64,000 nt of DNA from Parabacteroides goldsteinii DSM 19448 = WAL 12034 (GCF_000969835.1 NZ_KQ033912.1:3359321-3423320), one strand, 5' to 3'. Shown: positions 7,958-17,569, numbered from the stretch's first letter. Numbers and translations are program-made. Notes: generated by a model not told the origin, from the letters alone.

Positions 7958-9712
7958 TCAATACGAATTCAGCACTTTATTCAACTCATTCACCATCTCG
8001 GTAGCCGACTTCTGTGTCTCAGCCAGTCCTTCCGGAGTAAACATGGCAACCGTTTTATTCAGCTTATCCAGTTTGCTGCCCTTCAGTTCTTCGCGGAGGA
8101 TGCGGATTTTTTCAGCGTCCTGGAGGCCTTCTACCAGACGTTCGAAACGGATACTGCTGCGGGGACCCGGGTAGATACTGTATGTATCGCCGGCTGCCCA
8201 GGTGCGGAAACGGGAGTCGCGCAACGGATCTTTTGTCCAGCTGTTGACTGCCCAACGCAGGTAACCGTCGTAACCACCGGCAACGGCGTGGAGGATCGTC
8301 CAGGGGGCTTCTGCCGGGTTGGAGAAGGTGAAGGTGTTCGGGAATGCTTCCGAACAACAGGTATAAACCGTGCTGATCTGGCCTTTGCGGTCGCGTTCGG
8401 CTTTCACATCTTCCGGGAATTTGTGGCCGTACGGAATACTCAGGTAATACAGGTCGCCTTGTATCTCTTTATGATAGTTACCGGCCAGCGTAATCTTAAA
8501 TTCCGGGTCAGCCTGCTTGATTACCTTGATAGCCTCTTGCATGGCTTCCAACGGACGTTCGTCCATAGAGATAGCAGTCTTTTCGAACCAACCTTTTTCA
8601 CGCAGGTGACGGGAGAAATCTTTCAGGAAACTGCCCCAGTAGTCTGCATAAGCTGCATCGCCCGGTTTGGCTTCGATGAACTGGATGCGGTTGGTGGCCT
8701 GGTCGTAATAGTCGAAACTCAATGCCCACGGGATCATGGTGTAGCAGCTGATCAGGTCGTTGATGCCAATATCGTTCATCATGAAATCTACCCATTTGTC
8801 GAAAACAGTGTAGTCATATTCCCAACTGCCGTCGAGTTTCTTCATGCGGAACACCATGCTGTCGAAATGATCTTCGGTCTGTCCCGCCCAGGGTTTGTGC
8901 ATGATGCTGGTGGTGATGGCACGCTGTCCGGCGTTAGCCAGCATCTTCATGATCGGGCGCATGGCATCGAAATGTTCTTTGCTCCAGAGAGGCACGTCGT
9001 AGTAACGGGCCACGGAATACGGGTTCTGCCACAAATCCAGATGGAATTTCCAGTCTTTCGGTTCCGGCAGGGTACGGTTCAGTACGTCTATCTCCACCTG
9101 TAACTTCATCGGTTGGAAGTTTTCGCCTGAAACGGTCAGTGTTCCTTTATATTTTCCGGGACGTGCGTCGGACGGTACCCATACATTCATCCAGATAGGT
9201 TGTGTCGTACGGGCGGCGACATCGCGCATCTTTACGATATCCAACACGTCGGCAACAACGGAAGAATCCCATTCCGCCTTGTTTTCACGTACACCGCAAC
9301 CGCCTGTACGTTCTTTGTTCAATTCGTCGGTCATTACGTAACGCACGAAATTGGTGGTGACGTTGGAAGCCGGGATAACGGATGAACCGTTTTTCAATTC
9401 GCTGACGGTGATGGTTGCGTCCGACAGGTCGTTGGTTGTCCACAGTACGGCCTGGGCGTTTACGCGTTCTCCTTTCCAGGCTTTCGTCTGCCAGCGGGAG
9501 GTTTTTGTAACGGTTGGGATACTGAGTTTCGGATAACGAACGTCCGTGCTCGCCCAGCTGAGTTGGGTAGGCGTTGTTATTTTATTCCATACAGCCTCAC
9601 TATCGTGTGGCTTGGTGTCGGTCAGTTCGGTGTAATCGGTGATGTTCGATTGCTGTGCGTAACAAACCGGGCCTAGCGTTAGCAGGGCACAGAGAATAAG
9701 AGAGTTTTTCAT
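7958..9712 (-). CDS. Secreted glycoside hydrolase, GH123-like (DUF4091)
   Basis: 584-aa exported protein: N-terminal signal peptide (MKNSLILCALLTLGPVCYAQ), then a beta-rich N domain to about residue 210, then a (beta/alpha)8-type catalytic region. The Asp-Glu pair in AISMDERPLEAMQ (near residue 385) is placed as the substrate-assisted pair of GH123 beta-N-acetylgalactosaminidases, and the C-terminal part with SIRFERLVEGLQDAEK is typical of DUF4091. The likely substrate is a terminal beta-GalNAc on host glycans or glycolipids, by family knowledge only; many DUF4091 proteins are uncharacterised. It stands alone, upstream of the rSAM locus on the same strand, and probably has its own promoter (TATCTTTA variant near 9750). 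Confidence 0.8.
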   Translation of the reverse strand: MKNSLILCALLTLGPVCYAQQSNITDYTELTDTKPHDSEAVWNKITTPTQLSWASTDVRYPKLSIPTVTKTSRWQTKAWKGERVNAQAVLWTTNDLSDATITVSELKNGSSVIPASNVTTNFVRYVMTDELNKERTGGCGVRENKAEWDSSVVADVLDIVKMRDVAARTTQPIWMNVWVPSDARPGKYKGTLTVSGENFQPMKLQVEIDVLNRTLPEPKDWKFHLDLWQNPYSVARYYDVPLWSKEHFDAMRPIMKMLANAGQRAITTSIMHKPWAGQTEDHFDSMVFRMKKLDGSWEYDYTVFDKWVDFMMNDIGINDLISCYTMIPWALSFDYYDQATNRIQFIEAKPGDAAYADYWGSFLKDFSRHLREKGWFEKTAISMDERPLEAMQEAIKVIKQADPEFKITLAGNYHKEIQGDLYYLSIPYGHKFPEDVKAERDRKGQISTVYTCCSEAFPNTFTFSNPAEAPWTILHAVAGGYDGYLRWAVNSWTKDPLRDSRFRTWAAGDTYSIYPGPRSSIRFERLVEGLQDAEKIRILREELKGSKLDKLNKTVAMFTPEGLAETQKSATEMVNELNKVLNSY

Positions 9713-9778
9713 GTATAAATTCTTTTAGAAGTTTATTCGGGGGATAAAGATAGGAAAAAGATGGGATATTGTACGCAA

Positions 9779-10849
9779 TTACTTTATCCGATTATAATGA
9801 CAGAACAACAGATTGCCGTTATCGTCGTACAGATGCATGCCGTTGCCTTCGCAATAGCGGAACATTTTGCAGTCGGCGCATTGCCCTTTGCGTGTCCATT
9901 CACGGTTGCGGTACGGTTTGAATTCGTTGTTCCAGATGTCGATGAATTTATCTTTATAGATATTCCCCTGGTGGAAATTGGCACGAATGCTCGGACAACC
10001 GGAAATGGAACCGTCTGCCAGCACCGAAGCCGTACTGATTCCGGCATTGCACTGGAAAATGGAGTCGCGCACTTCGGCTTCGTAGTTTCCGAGGAACCCT
10101 TCGCAACCGTAGCTGGTGTGTATCTTTCCTTCCTGCCGGCAGTAGCGGATGAAGTTGAGCATCCAGGTGAACTGTTCGTTGGTCAGTTGCAGGTCGGCTT
10201 CTTCGGCGGCCCGTCCGACGGGGAAGATGGTGAACAGACGCCACCGTTTTACTCCCATTTCCGTCAGGAATTCCTTGAAGAGTTTCAGGTCTTTGAAATT
10301 CTTTTGGTTTACGCAAGTCACCACATCCCAGACAATCTCTTTCTCTTCCGCCAGCATGCAGATGGCGTTGACTGCATTCTCGAAACTTTTCGGATGACGG
10401 CGCAACCAGTTATGTGCTTCTTCGAAGCCGTCGAGGCTGATGGTTGCCGAATGCATGCCGGAGGCCAGCAGTGCGTCCAGCCGTTCGCGTGTCATCAGCA
10501 ATCCGTTGGAAACGATTCCCCAGGGATATCCCCGGCGGTAAAGTTCCATTCCGCAGGTTTCGATGTCTTTGCGCACCAAAGCCTCTCCTCCGGTAAAAAT
10601 TACCAATACTTTATTAGGATTGACATGGGGAGTAATATCGTCTATAACTTTCAGAAAATCTTCCACCGGCATATCCTTCATGCCAGCCGATACATGGCAG
10701 TCGCTGCCGCAATGACGGCAGGATGCATTGCAACGAAGCGTACATTCCCAAAAGAGTGTGCGTAGTTCGTGTAGCTTGGCCCTGTTTCTTCGGATACTGC
10801 GGAAGAGTTCCAGGGCGATGCGTTTACGAAATCCGGGGCGTTTATCCAT
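9779..10849 (-). CDS. Radical SAM/SPASM enzyme, TIGR04133-like
   Basis: 356-aa radical SAM protein. The 4Fe-4S motif is CNASCRHC (near residues 40-47), followed by GGEAL for SAM binding. The C-terminal SPASM region carries further cysteines (QCNAG, GCPSIR, CADCKMFRYCEG, CHYNR) for auxiliary clusters. SPASM enzymes commonly modify peptides or proteins. Its start overlaps the stop of the lipoprotein gene at 10849-11331 by one base (TAATG), so the two are translationally coupled. Pairing of this enzyme type with small lipoproteins in Bacteroidales is known as TIGR04133/TIGR04134; the modification made is, as far as I know, not established. Assignment to that subfamily is from memory. Confidence 0.85.
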   Translation of the reverse strand: MDKRPGFRKRIALELFRSIRRNRAKLHELRTLFWECTLRCNASCRHCGSDCHVSAGMKDMPVEDFLKVIDDITPHVNPNKVLVIFTGGEALVRKDIETCGMELYRRGYPWGIVSNGLLMTRERLDALLASGMHSATISLDGFEEAHNWLRRHPKSFENAVNAICMLAEEKEIVWDVVTCVNQKNFKDLKLFKEFLTEMGVKRWRLFTIFPVGRAAEEADLQLTNEQFTWMLNFIRYCRQEGKIHTSYGCEGFLGNYEAEVRDSIFQCNAGISTASVLADGSISGCPSIRANFHQGNIYKDKFIDIWNNEFKPYRNREWTRKGQCADCKMFRYCEGNGMHLYDDNGNLLFCHYNRIK

Positions 10850-11331
10850 TATTCTTCCGTGTTAATCTGTTCGTTCATAGTGATTGTAACCTCTTGTTTG
10901 GCTTTTCCCTCGTACCAACCGCTGCCATTTTCATAGACGGCGTTTTTAAAGGAAACAAAAGAGGTATCGGCTGCAAATTGACCGCCGTTTTTATCTTTGT
11001 CAATATCTGTCGTGATAAGTTTGAATGTTGCCCCGGGGAATTCTCCGGTTTCCCAAAGGAATTCTCCCTTTGCGTCGGTGTAGATGGTATCGCTGGGCAT
11101 TTGACGGTCGGGAACCGAATCGCTGATGGCGATTTGTATATTGAGGATCGGGTTGTTCTGTCTGTTTACCACTTTCCCTTTGATCTCGTAATTAGCATGT
11201 GGGCAGCCGTATTCTTCTACCTGACCTCCCCCATCATCATCCGAATCGGAACAAGAGAAACCTAGTAAGGTGAGTAAACCGGCTAATACCCAGTTCATAC
11301 TGTTCAAAAAATGAGGATAGAACCTTTTCAT
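10849..11331 (-). CDS. rSAM-associated putative lipoprotein (first copy)
   Basis: 160-aa exported lipoprotein. The N-terminus has a hydrophobic segment LAGLLTLLGFS ending in the lipobox Cys (GFSC). After an acidic DDDGG spacer comes the block EYGCPHANYEIKGKV, shared with the paralogue at 11439-11933, then a carboxypeptidase-regulatory-like beta fold (IKGKVVNRQNNPIL to AKGEFLWETGEF). It is transcribed first in a two-gene unit with the radical SAM enzyme, from a -7 element at 11382-11389. It is the most probable substrate of the enzyme; the shared Cys of EYGCP is a candidate site (inference). Confidence 0.82.
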   Translation of the reverse strand: MKRFYPHFLNSMNWVLAGLLTLLGFSCSDSDDDGGGQVEEYGCPHANYEIKGKVVNRQNNPILNIQIAISDSVPDRQMPSDTIYTDAKGEFLWETGEFPGATFKLITTDIDKDKNGGQFAADTSFVSFKNAVYENGSGWYEGKAKQEVTITMNEQINTEE

Positions 11332-11381
11332 ATAACTTGCGTTGTTTCGTTATTAACTGATAGATTACATATGATTAAATA

Positions 11382-11389
11382 CAAAAGTA
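11382..11389 (-). promoter_or_regulatory. Promoter -7 element for lipoprotein-rSAM unit
   Basis: Minus strand reads TACTTTTG, matching TAnnTTTG, about 50 bases before the start codon at 11331. No clear -33 element. Confidence 0.6.
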
Positions 11390-11438
11390 CGAAAAATACT
11401 GCATCGGCGGTTGTATAAGTCTGGATATTTGTTTTTAC

Positions 11439-11933
11439 TTATTCTTTGTTTTCCACAGCCTGCTTCATTTTGATAGTTACGTTCTTTTGTGCATTACCAT
11501 AATTCCATTCGCCGTTTCCTCCTGTCAGGTCTTCTTTTTTGAAAGCTACTTCCGTGATTGTTTCTTCAAATGCTCCTCCGTTATCGGTGCCATCGATATC
11601 TTTTGTTGTGATTTTGAAAGTGATATCCGTGCCAAAAGTGGTGACAACCGGTCGTGCGACGAACTCTCCAGCACTGTTCGTGATCAGCGTATCCCGATGT
11701 GTATATTCTTCATTACCAAAAGGGTCGGGAATAATAACCTGTATGCCGTTGATGGCTTTCCCGTTCTCATCGACTACTTTCCCTTTGATTTCATAATCGG
11801 CATAGGGACATCCGTATTCGTCTGCACCTATTTTGTCGCATGCTGCCAGTGAAAAGCCTAACAGGCTTAATAATCCTGCCAATATTTTATTTGTAAAGGT
11901 CAGGAAGAAATGGTTTGTTCTGTTCATATTCAT
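11439..11933 (-). CDS. rSAM-associated putative lipoprotein (second copy)
   Basis: 164-aa paralogue of the 10849-11331 product. It has LAGLLSLLGFSLAAC with the lipobox Cys, then DEYGCPYADYEIKGKVVDE, then the same Ig-like regulatory fold (ITNSAGEFVARP, FKITTKDIDG) and a C-terminal KNVTIKMKQ strand. The two copies share the hydrophobic segment, the YGCP block and the DIDxxxNGG loop, while loops elsewhere differ. It has its own promoter (11972-11979), so expression may differ from the copy coupled to the enzyme. ATG codons at 11933 and 11927 are both possible starts. Confidence 0.82.
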   Translation of the reverse strand: MNMNRTNHFFLTFTNKILAGLLSLLGFSLAACDKIGADEYGCPYADYEIKGKVVDENGKAINGIQVIIPDPFGNEEYTHRDTLITNSAGEFVARPVVTTFGTDITFKITTKDIDGTDNGGAFEETITEVAFKKEDLTGGNGEWNYGNAQKNVTIKMKQAVENKE

Positions 11934-11971
11934 ATGGTTTTAATTGTATTTACATCCATATCTAATTGATG

Positions 11972-11979
11972 CAAACATA
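11972..11979 (-). promoter_or_regulatory. Promoter -7 element for second lipoprotein
   Basis: Minus strand TATGTTTG matches TAnnTTTG and lies 39 bases before the start codon at 11933. Confidence 0.6.
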
Positions 11980-12048
11980 AGTCGAAACGTTGCACCGCCT
12001 GTTTTTTATGAGTAACTTGCGCGCCAAATCCAATCGAACTAAATAAAC

Positions 12049-13896
12049 ATGAAAGATTTCATACGCATATTACGGCGTTTTGTGCCTCCTTATAAGAAGT
12101 ATATGGTGTCGAACATTGTGTTCAATATTTTATCCGCCATACTGAATCTGTTCTCTTTTGCCCTGATTATTCCAATATTGAATATATTGTTCAAACTGAA
12201 TGATGATGTTTATTCTTATAAAGCCTGGGTGTTTGATCCCTGGACCTGGGAAAGCTGGAAAGGTACTCCCGAACTGATAAAGAACAATTTCTTCTGGTTT
12301 GTCAGCGACCTGATTGAAAAAGAGGGAGGCTCATTTACACTGATCGTTTTAGGTGCTTTCCTTATTATCTCTACATTTCTGAAAGTGGGCACAATGTACA
12401 TGGCTTTTTTCACGATGATCCCTATCCGTACAGGGGTTGTACGTGATATCCGTAACCAGATCAACAGGAAAATAACCGAACTGCCCCTGGGATTTTTCTC
12501 GGAAGAGCGCAAGGGGGACATCATTGCCCGTGTCTCCGGCGATGTGAATGAAGTGGAGACCTCCATCATGAGTTCCCTGGATATGTTGTTCAAGAATCCG
12601 ATCCTGATCATTATCTATCTGATCGGTATGATCGTTATCAGTTGGCAGCTGACTGTTTTCGTCCTTGTACTGTTGCCTTTGGCGGGTTATGTGATGGGAC
12701 AGGTAGGGAAGAAACTGAAACGTAAATCGCTGGAAGGCCAGCAGCAATGGGGCGGCTTGATGAGCCAGATCGAAGAGACTTTAGGCGGCTTGCGCATTAT
12801 CAAAGCATTCAATGCCGAGAAGAAAATACAGGCTCGTTTCGAGAGCAGTAATGACCGGTTCCGTCGGACCACCATCCGTATCTATCGCCGTCAGCAGATG
12901 GCGCATCCGATGAGTGAGTTTCTGGGAACGGCTACTATTGCCATCGTTCTTTGGTATGGAGGTACGCTTATCCTGAGTAACCATAGCACGATCGATGCCT
13001 CCACATTTATTTATTACCTGGTTATCTTTTACAGTATTATTAATCCGGCGAAAGATTTAAGTAAGTCTGTTTATGCCATCCAGAAAGGGCTGGCTTCTAT
13101 GGATCGTATCGATAAGATCTTGAAAGCTGAAAGTAATATCAATGATCCGGCTGATCCTAAGAAGATAGAATTGAATAAGGAAATACGATATAACAATATT
13201 TGGTTTAAATACCAGCATGACTGGGTGTTGAAAGGTGTAGACCTGGTAATCCCTAAGGGAAAGACCGTTGCATTGGTTGGCCAGTCCGGTTCCGGTAAAA
13301 GTACGCTGGTGGATCTGCTGCCACGTTTTTATGATGTGGATAAGGGAAGCATTACTATTGACGGAATGGATATCCGCGATGCCTCCCTCTACGATTTGCG
13401 CGGCCTGATGGGGAATGTGAATCAGGAAGCGATCCTTTTCAATGATACCTTCTTCAATAATATCTCTTTCGGAGTGGAAGGAGCGACATTGGAACAGGTG
13501 AAGGAAGCCGCGCGTATCGCAAATGCGCATGAGTTTATCATGGCGAGCGAAGACGGTTATAATACCAATATCGGTGACCGGGGCGGCAAACTTTCCGGCG
13601 GACAGCGTCAGCGTATCAGTATCGCCCGCGCTATCCTGAAAAACCCGCCGATCCTGATCCTCGACGAGGCAACCTCCGCATTGGATACGGAGTCGGAACG
13701 CCTGGTGCAGGAAGCATTGGAAAACCTGATGCGTAACCGTACTACGATTGTTATTGCCCACCGTCTTTCCACGATTCGTAATGCAGACGAGATCTGTGTG
13801 ATGCATGAAGGTGAGATCGTTGAACGTGGCCGTCATGAAGAACTGCTGGATTTGAAAGGCTATTATAAGAGGCTGTGTGACATGCAAAGTTTCTGA
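12049..13896 (+). CDS. ABC transporter, fused permease and ATPase (MsbA-like)
   Basis: 615-aa half-transporter. The N-terminal membrane domain (residues about 15-330) has six predicted helices; the ATPase domain has Walker A GQSGSGKSTLVD, signature LSGGQRQRIS, Walker B ILILDEATSALD and the switch His in IVIAHRLSTI. It resembles lipid A/lipid or drug exporters of the MsbA type and would act as a homodimer; substrate is not determinable. The gene starts at the ATG at 12049 in a divergent arrangement with the lipoprotein locus. The GH95 gene starts 33 bases after its stop. Confidence 0.9.
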   Translation: MKDFIRILRRFVPPYKKYMVSNIVFNILSAILNLFSFALIIPILNILFKLNDDVYSYKAWVFDPWTWESWKGTPELIKNNFFWFVSDLIEKEGGSFTLIVLGAFLIISTFLKVGTMYMAFFTMIPIRTGVVRDIRNQINRKITELPLGFFSEERKGDIIARVSGDVNEVETSIMSSLDMLFKNPILIIIYLIGMIVISWQLTVFVLVLLPLAGYVMGQVGKKLKRKSLEGQQQWGGLMSQIEETLGGLRIIKAFNAEKKIQARFESSNDRFRRTTIRIYRRQQMAHPMSEFLGTATIAIVLWYGGTLILSNHSTIDASTFIYYLVIFYSIINPAKDLSKSVYAIQKGLASMDRIDKILKAESNINDPADPKKIELNKEIRYNNIWFKYQHDWVLKGVDLVIPKGKTVALVGQSGSGKSTLVDLLPRFYDVDKGSITIDGMDIRDASLYDLRGLMGNVNQEAILFNDTFFNNISFGVEGATLEQVKEAARIANAHEFIMASEDGYNTNIGDRGGKLSGGQRQRISIARAILKNPPILILDEATSALDTESERLVQEALENLMRNRTTIVIAHRLSTIRNADEICVMHEGEIVERGRHEELLDLKGYYKRLCDMQSF

Positions 13897-13929
13897 TACC
13901 GCTTGAATTATAATTTTATTAATAATACT

Positions 13930-16392
13930 ATGAATTCGATTCGATTAAAGGAAATAGGACGGAAAATAATTCGCCCTTCTATTGTTGCTTTATTGGTATT
14001 GCTGGCTTCCTGTGATATGGCAGAAGTAAAAACAGCCAATAAGATCGCTTATCACTTTGATGAACCTGCCCGCATCTGGGAGGAAACTCTGCCATTGGGA
14101 AACGGTCGTCTGGGAATGATGCCCGACGGTGGAATCAATAAGGAAAACATCCTGTTGAATGAAATTTCCATGTGGTCCGGAAGCAAACAGGATACGGATA
14201 ACCCGCAGGCCGTCTGGTCGTTGGCAAATATACGCCGTCTGCTTTTTGAAGGGAAAAACGACGAAGCACAGGACCTGATGTATCGCACCTTTGTTTGTAA
14301 AGGGGCTGGTAGCGGTCAAGGACAGGGTGCCAATGTTCCCTATGGTAGTTACCAGTTGCTGGGAAATCTGGTGCTGGATTATGTATATGTAGACGGTTCC
14401 GATTCCGTAGCCGCTTACCGTCGTGAGTTGAATCTGAACGATGCGATAGCCTCTACTTCTTTCCGCAAGGGAAAAGTGAATTACAGCCGTGAGTCGTTTA
14501 CCTCTTTCTCCGGTGATCTGGGTGTGGTTCATTTGATGGCAGATGCCGATAAGGCGCTTAACTTTACGGTGGGGATGAACCGTCCCGAACATTATGCCTT
14601 GTCGGTCGACGGAAAAGACTTGCTGATGAAAGGACAATTGCCGGACGGCGTGGATACGCTGGAAATGAAAGGTATTAAATATGGCGCCCGTGTACGGGTT
14701 CTCCTGCCTAAAGGCGGTTCCCTGATTCCCGGTGACAGTTCATTGACCGTTCAGAATGCCTCCGAAGCCATCCTGCTGGTGAGCATGGCGACTAATTATA
14801 AGAACGAAGGATTTGAAGACCAACTGTTCTCTTTGCTGGCCGAGTCGGAAAGAAAAGATTATTCCACTTTGAGAAAGGAGCATGTCAATGCCTATCGTTC
14901 CCTGTTCGACCGGGTCGATCTGGACCTGGGCCGTTCCGCAAGGGATGAGATGCCGATCAATGAACGTTTGCATGCTTTCCAGGAGGATCAGAACGATCCG
15001 TCGCTGGGGGCCCTTTATTTCCAGTTCGGGCGTTATCTGTTGATTTCGTCAACCCGTACCGGTTCATTGCCTCCTAATCTTCAAGGATTATGGTGTAATA
15101 CGATCAATACTCCCTGGAATGGCGATTATCATCTGAATATCAATTTCCAGATGAATCACTGGCCCGCAGAAGTAACGAACCTTTCCGAATTGCATCTCCC
15201 GATGATCGAGTGGACGAAACAGCAGGTAGAAAGTGGAGAACGTACAGCCAAAGTCTTTTATAATGCACGTGGCTGGGTGACACATATCCTGGGTAATGTA
15301 TGGGAATTTACCGCTCCAGGCGAACATCCTTCCTGGGGAGCGACCAATACGTCTGCCGCCTGGTTATGTGAGCATCTGTTTACCCACTATCAATATACAC
15401 TGGATAAAGAATATCTAAAAGAGGTCTATCCGGTGATGAAAGGTGCTGCTTTATTTTTTACGGATATGTTGGTTCGTGACCCGCGAAATAATTATTTGGT
15501 AACGGCTCCTACCACTTCGCCTGAAAATGGTTATCGTATAAACGGACGTGTTGTGAGTATCTGTGCCGGTTCGACTATGGATAATCAGATTGTCCGTGAG
15601 CTGTTTACCAATACGATTGCGGCAGCCAATATCCTCGGAATTGATTCTGCTTTTTGTCAGGAACTGGCGGATAAGCGTTCCCGTCTGATGCCGACTACGA
15701 TCGGTAAGGATGGCCGTATCCTGGAATGGCTTGAACCCTATGAAGAAGTCGAACCGCATCATCGTCATGTTTCCCACCTGTATGGACTTTATCCGGGAAA
15801 TGAAATCTCTATGGAGCATACCCCCGAACTGGCGGAAGCTGCCCGTAAGACACTCGAAGCACGCGGTGATAAGAGTACCGGTTGGTCGATGGCCTGGAAG
15901 ATCAATTTCTGGGCACGTTTGCATGATGGCGACCATGCTTATAAACTGTTGGTCGACCTGCTGCGTCCCTGTGTGGAAAAAACGACGAATATGGTGAATG
16001 GAGGCGGTTCTTATCCGAATCTGTTCTGTGCGCATCCGCCGTTCCAGATCGATGGCAATTATGGAGGTTGTGCCGGTATTGCCGAAATGCTTGTACAGAG
16101 CCAGACCGGAAATATCGAGTTGCTTCCGGCTTTGCCTACAGCCTGGAAGACCGGTAGTTTCAAAGGACTCAAAGTTCAGGGTGGTGGCGAAGTGTCAGCT
16201 AAATGGGCAGAAGGAAAAATGACGGAAGCCGGACTTAAAGCCGTTGTTCCGGGAACATTCCGCATCAAACTGCCTGCCGAATCTTCTAATATGAGTATTA
16301 AAATGAATCAGAAACCAGCCTCCTTACCGGTTATCGACGGTATGTTGACAGTAGAGATGGAGGCAGGAGATTCGTTGTTGCTACAGTTTTAA
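13930..16392 (+). CDS. GH95-family alpha-L-fucosidase, lipoprotein
   Basis: 820-aa exported glycosidase. The start at ATG 13930 is chosen over an upstream in-frame TTG at 13903. A signal segment ends in the lipobox LLASC, so it is surface- or periplasm-anchored. GH95 hallmarks: LPLGNGRLGMM near the N-terminus; LQGLWCNTINTPWNGDYHLN and MNHWPAEVTNL in the (alpha/alpha)6 core; WGATNTSAAWLCEHL; STGWSMAWKINFWARL; and FQIDGNYGGCAGIAEM. GH95 enzymes are inverting alpha-1,2-fucosidases (a minority act on galactose), active on host mucin or milk glycans and plant xyloglucan. No SusCD pair accompanies it. It overlaps the convergent porin gene by four bases at the stop codons. Confidence 0.9.
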   Translation: MNSIRLKEIGRKIIRPSIVALLVLLASCDMAEVKTANKIAYHFDEPARIWEETLPLGNGRLGMMPDGGINKENILLNEISMWSGSKQDTDNPQAVWSLANIRRLLFEGKNDEAQDLMYRTFVCKGAGSGQGQGANVPYGSYQLLGNLVLDYVYVDGSDSVAAYRRELNLNDAIASTSFRKGKVNYSRESFTSFSGDLGVVHLMADADKALNFTVGMNRPEHYALSVDGKDLLMKGQLPDGVDTLEMKGIKYGARVRVLLPKGGSLIPGDSSLTVQNASEAILLVSMATNYKNEGFEDQLFSLLAESERKDYSTLRKEHVNAYRSLFDRVDLDLGRSARDEMPINERLHAFQEDQNDPSLGALYFQFGRYLLISSTRTGSLPPNLQGLWCNTINTPWNGDYHLNINFQMNHWPAEVTNLSELHLPMIEWTKQQVESGERTAKVFYNARGWVTHILGNVWEFTAPGEHPSWGATNTSAAWLCEHLFTHYQYTLDKEYLKEVYPVMKGAALFFTDMLVRDPRNNYLVTAPTTSPENGYRINGRVVSICAGSTMDNQIVRELFTNTIAAANILGIDSAFCQELADKRSRLMPTTIGKDGRILEWLEPYEEVEPHHRHVSHLYGLYPGNEISMEHTPELAEAARKTLEARGDKSTGWSMAWKINFWARLHDGDHAYKLLVDLLRPCVEKTTNMVNGGGSYPNLFCAHPPFQIDGNYGGCAGIAEMLVQSQTGNIELLPALPTAWKTGSFKGLKVQGGGEVSAKWAEGKMTEAGLKAVVPGTFRIKLPAESSNMSIKMNQKPASLPVIDGMLTVEMEAGDSLLLQF

Positions 16393-17486
16393 AATAAAGG
16401 AATCTTATAAACAAACCCTACGGAAAGGCGTCCGGTGTTCTCTGCAAAGACATCGAACGCCTTTGCTTTTTCTGTCAGGTTGTAAGCCCGTCCGGTACCT
16501 GTCATGAAAAGATGCAGGTTGTCGTCTCCCATCGGGTAGAACTCGACTCCTCCCTGATATCCCCAGGCGGTACGGTATTTACCCGACTCGTAAGGACCGT
16601 TAGCCTTGTATACGGATGCAGTTTCGTACATCCCTTTTACAAACAGGTTCCACTTCGGATGGATCTGATAATTTAAACGGGCGACCAGCGATAGATAACT
16701 CGTATTTCCTATTGAAGCCTCGTTCTCTTCGTCTTCGGGTTCGAACTGCTCGGCCAGCAATCCCATCGGGTCCATCTTGCCCCGGGTGTACATCACATCG
16801 AAATATCCCAGGAATTTTCCGGCTTCCACCTGCTGTCCGCCCCATACCATCCACATCCAGTTCCCTTTGGCCTGTTGTCCGGCCGTAACGGAATAACGAA
16901 GAGATAACATCTCATCCAGATAGCTGCTGTTCCATCCCAGGTTATAGAAAGAAGGAGATTTGCTGCGGTTATCGTTGCCGTTCGTCACTTGTACACAGAT
17001 CTCCTGTGTTCCGGTAGGTTCATAGCTGACGGCGACTCCTGTAAAATAGCATTCCATCCAGTCATTCATATCACTGTAATCGTAAATCCGATAAGGATAT
17101 TCGTCGTATTCGAAACCACCCCAGGCAGCATCCTGCTTTCCGGCAGTGACGGAGAATTTTTCGGAGAGTTGGAAGTTCACCCACGCATTCTCGATATAAG
17201 AACCGAATCCGTTGGCACGCACCCATTCATTCCGGTAACAGAGCACCTGGCGGTAGGCATAGGAAAGCCAGGGGAGGACGGTGCCGGTCGCTTCCACCTT
17301 GAAATCATTCAACAGAAAACGGTCGCGTTCGGTTTCCCCGGAAAGCGCTTCGTTATAAGAACCATGAGTTTCGAGCGACAGTTTGAATACTTCCGTATTG
17401 TTAGGAATTAACGTCTTCTGCGAAGTAGCGGTAAAAGTAGTTCCCGTCAGCAAGGCCGACAGGCAAAATACAGTCAGTCGTTTCAT
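16389..17486 (-). CDS. Phosphate-selective porin O/P-like outer-membrane protein
   Basis: 365-aa beta-barrel protein. The chosen start ATG 17486 gives a signal peptide MKRLTVFCLSALLTGTTFTA; an ATG at 17519 lies over the promoter and is rejected. The body alternates polar and aromatic residues, as in barrel strands, with AGKQDAAWGGFEYDE and a terminal strand ending VGFVYKIPLF (terminal Phe). The fold and the pst/phoU neighbours upstream on the same strand suggest a phosphate porin of the OprO/P type; this link is an inference. It lies about 400 bases downstream of phoU with its own promoter. Convergent with the GH95 gene. Confidence 0.78.
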   Translation of the reverse strand: MKRLTVFCLSALLTGTTFTATSQKTLIPNNTEVFKLSLETHGSYNEALSGETERDRFLLNDFKVEATGTVLPWLSYAYRQVLCYRNEWVRANGFGSYIENAWVNFQLSEKFSVTAGKQDAAWGGFEYDEYPYRIYDYSDMNDWMECYFTGVAVSYEPTGTQEICVQVTNGNDNRSKSPSFYNLGWNSSYLDEMLSLRYSVTAGQQAKGNWMWMVWGGQQVEAGKFLGYFDVMYTRGKMDPMGLLAEQFEPEDEENEASIGNTSYLSLVARLNYQIHPKWNLFVKGMYETASVYKANGPYESGKYRTAWGYQGGVEFYPMGDDNLHLFMTGTGRAYNLTEKAKAFDVFAENTGRLSVGFVYKIPLF

Positions 17487-17516
17487 GAATCTTTTTCTGT
17501 TTGTTGATTTGGGGTG

Positions 17517-17547
17517 CAAAGATATATATAAACGGGTAATATGGCAA
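17517..17547 (-). promoter_or_regulatory. Porin promoter
   Basis: Minus strand TATCTTTG at 17524-17517 with an ATTG-like -33 element 20 bases upstream. It fixes the porin start at 17486, not 17519. Confidence 0.7.
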
Positions 17548-17569
17548 TAAGAGAGTTTTTGCTCATTTG

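Noticed and set aside
9761..10765. 334-aa plus-strand open frame opposite the radical SAM gene
   Set aside because: The minus-strand frame has full radical SAM and SPASM motifs; the plus frame is a shadow.
13903..13929. TTG start for the GH95 gene nine codons upstream
   Set aside because: The ATG at 13930 gives a normal lipoprotein signal; the upstream codons add untypical Asn-rich residues before it.
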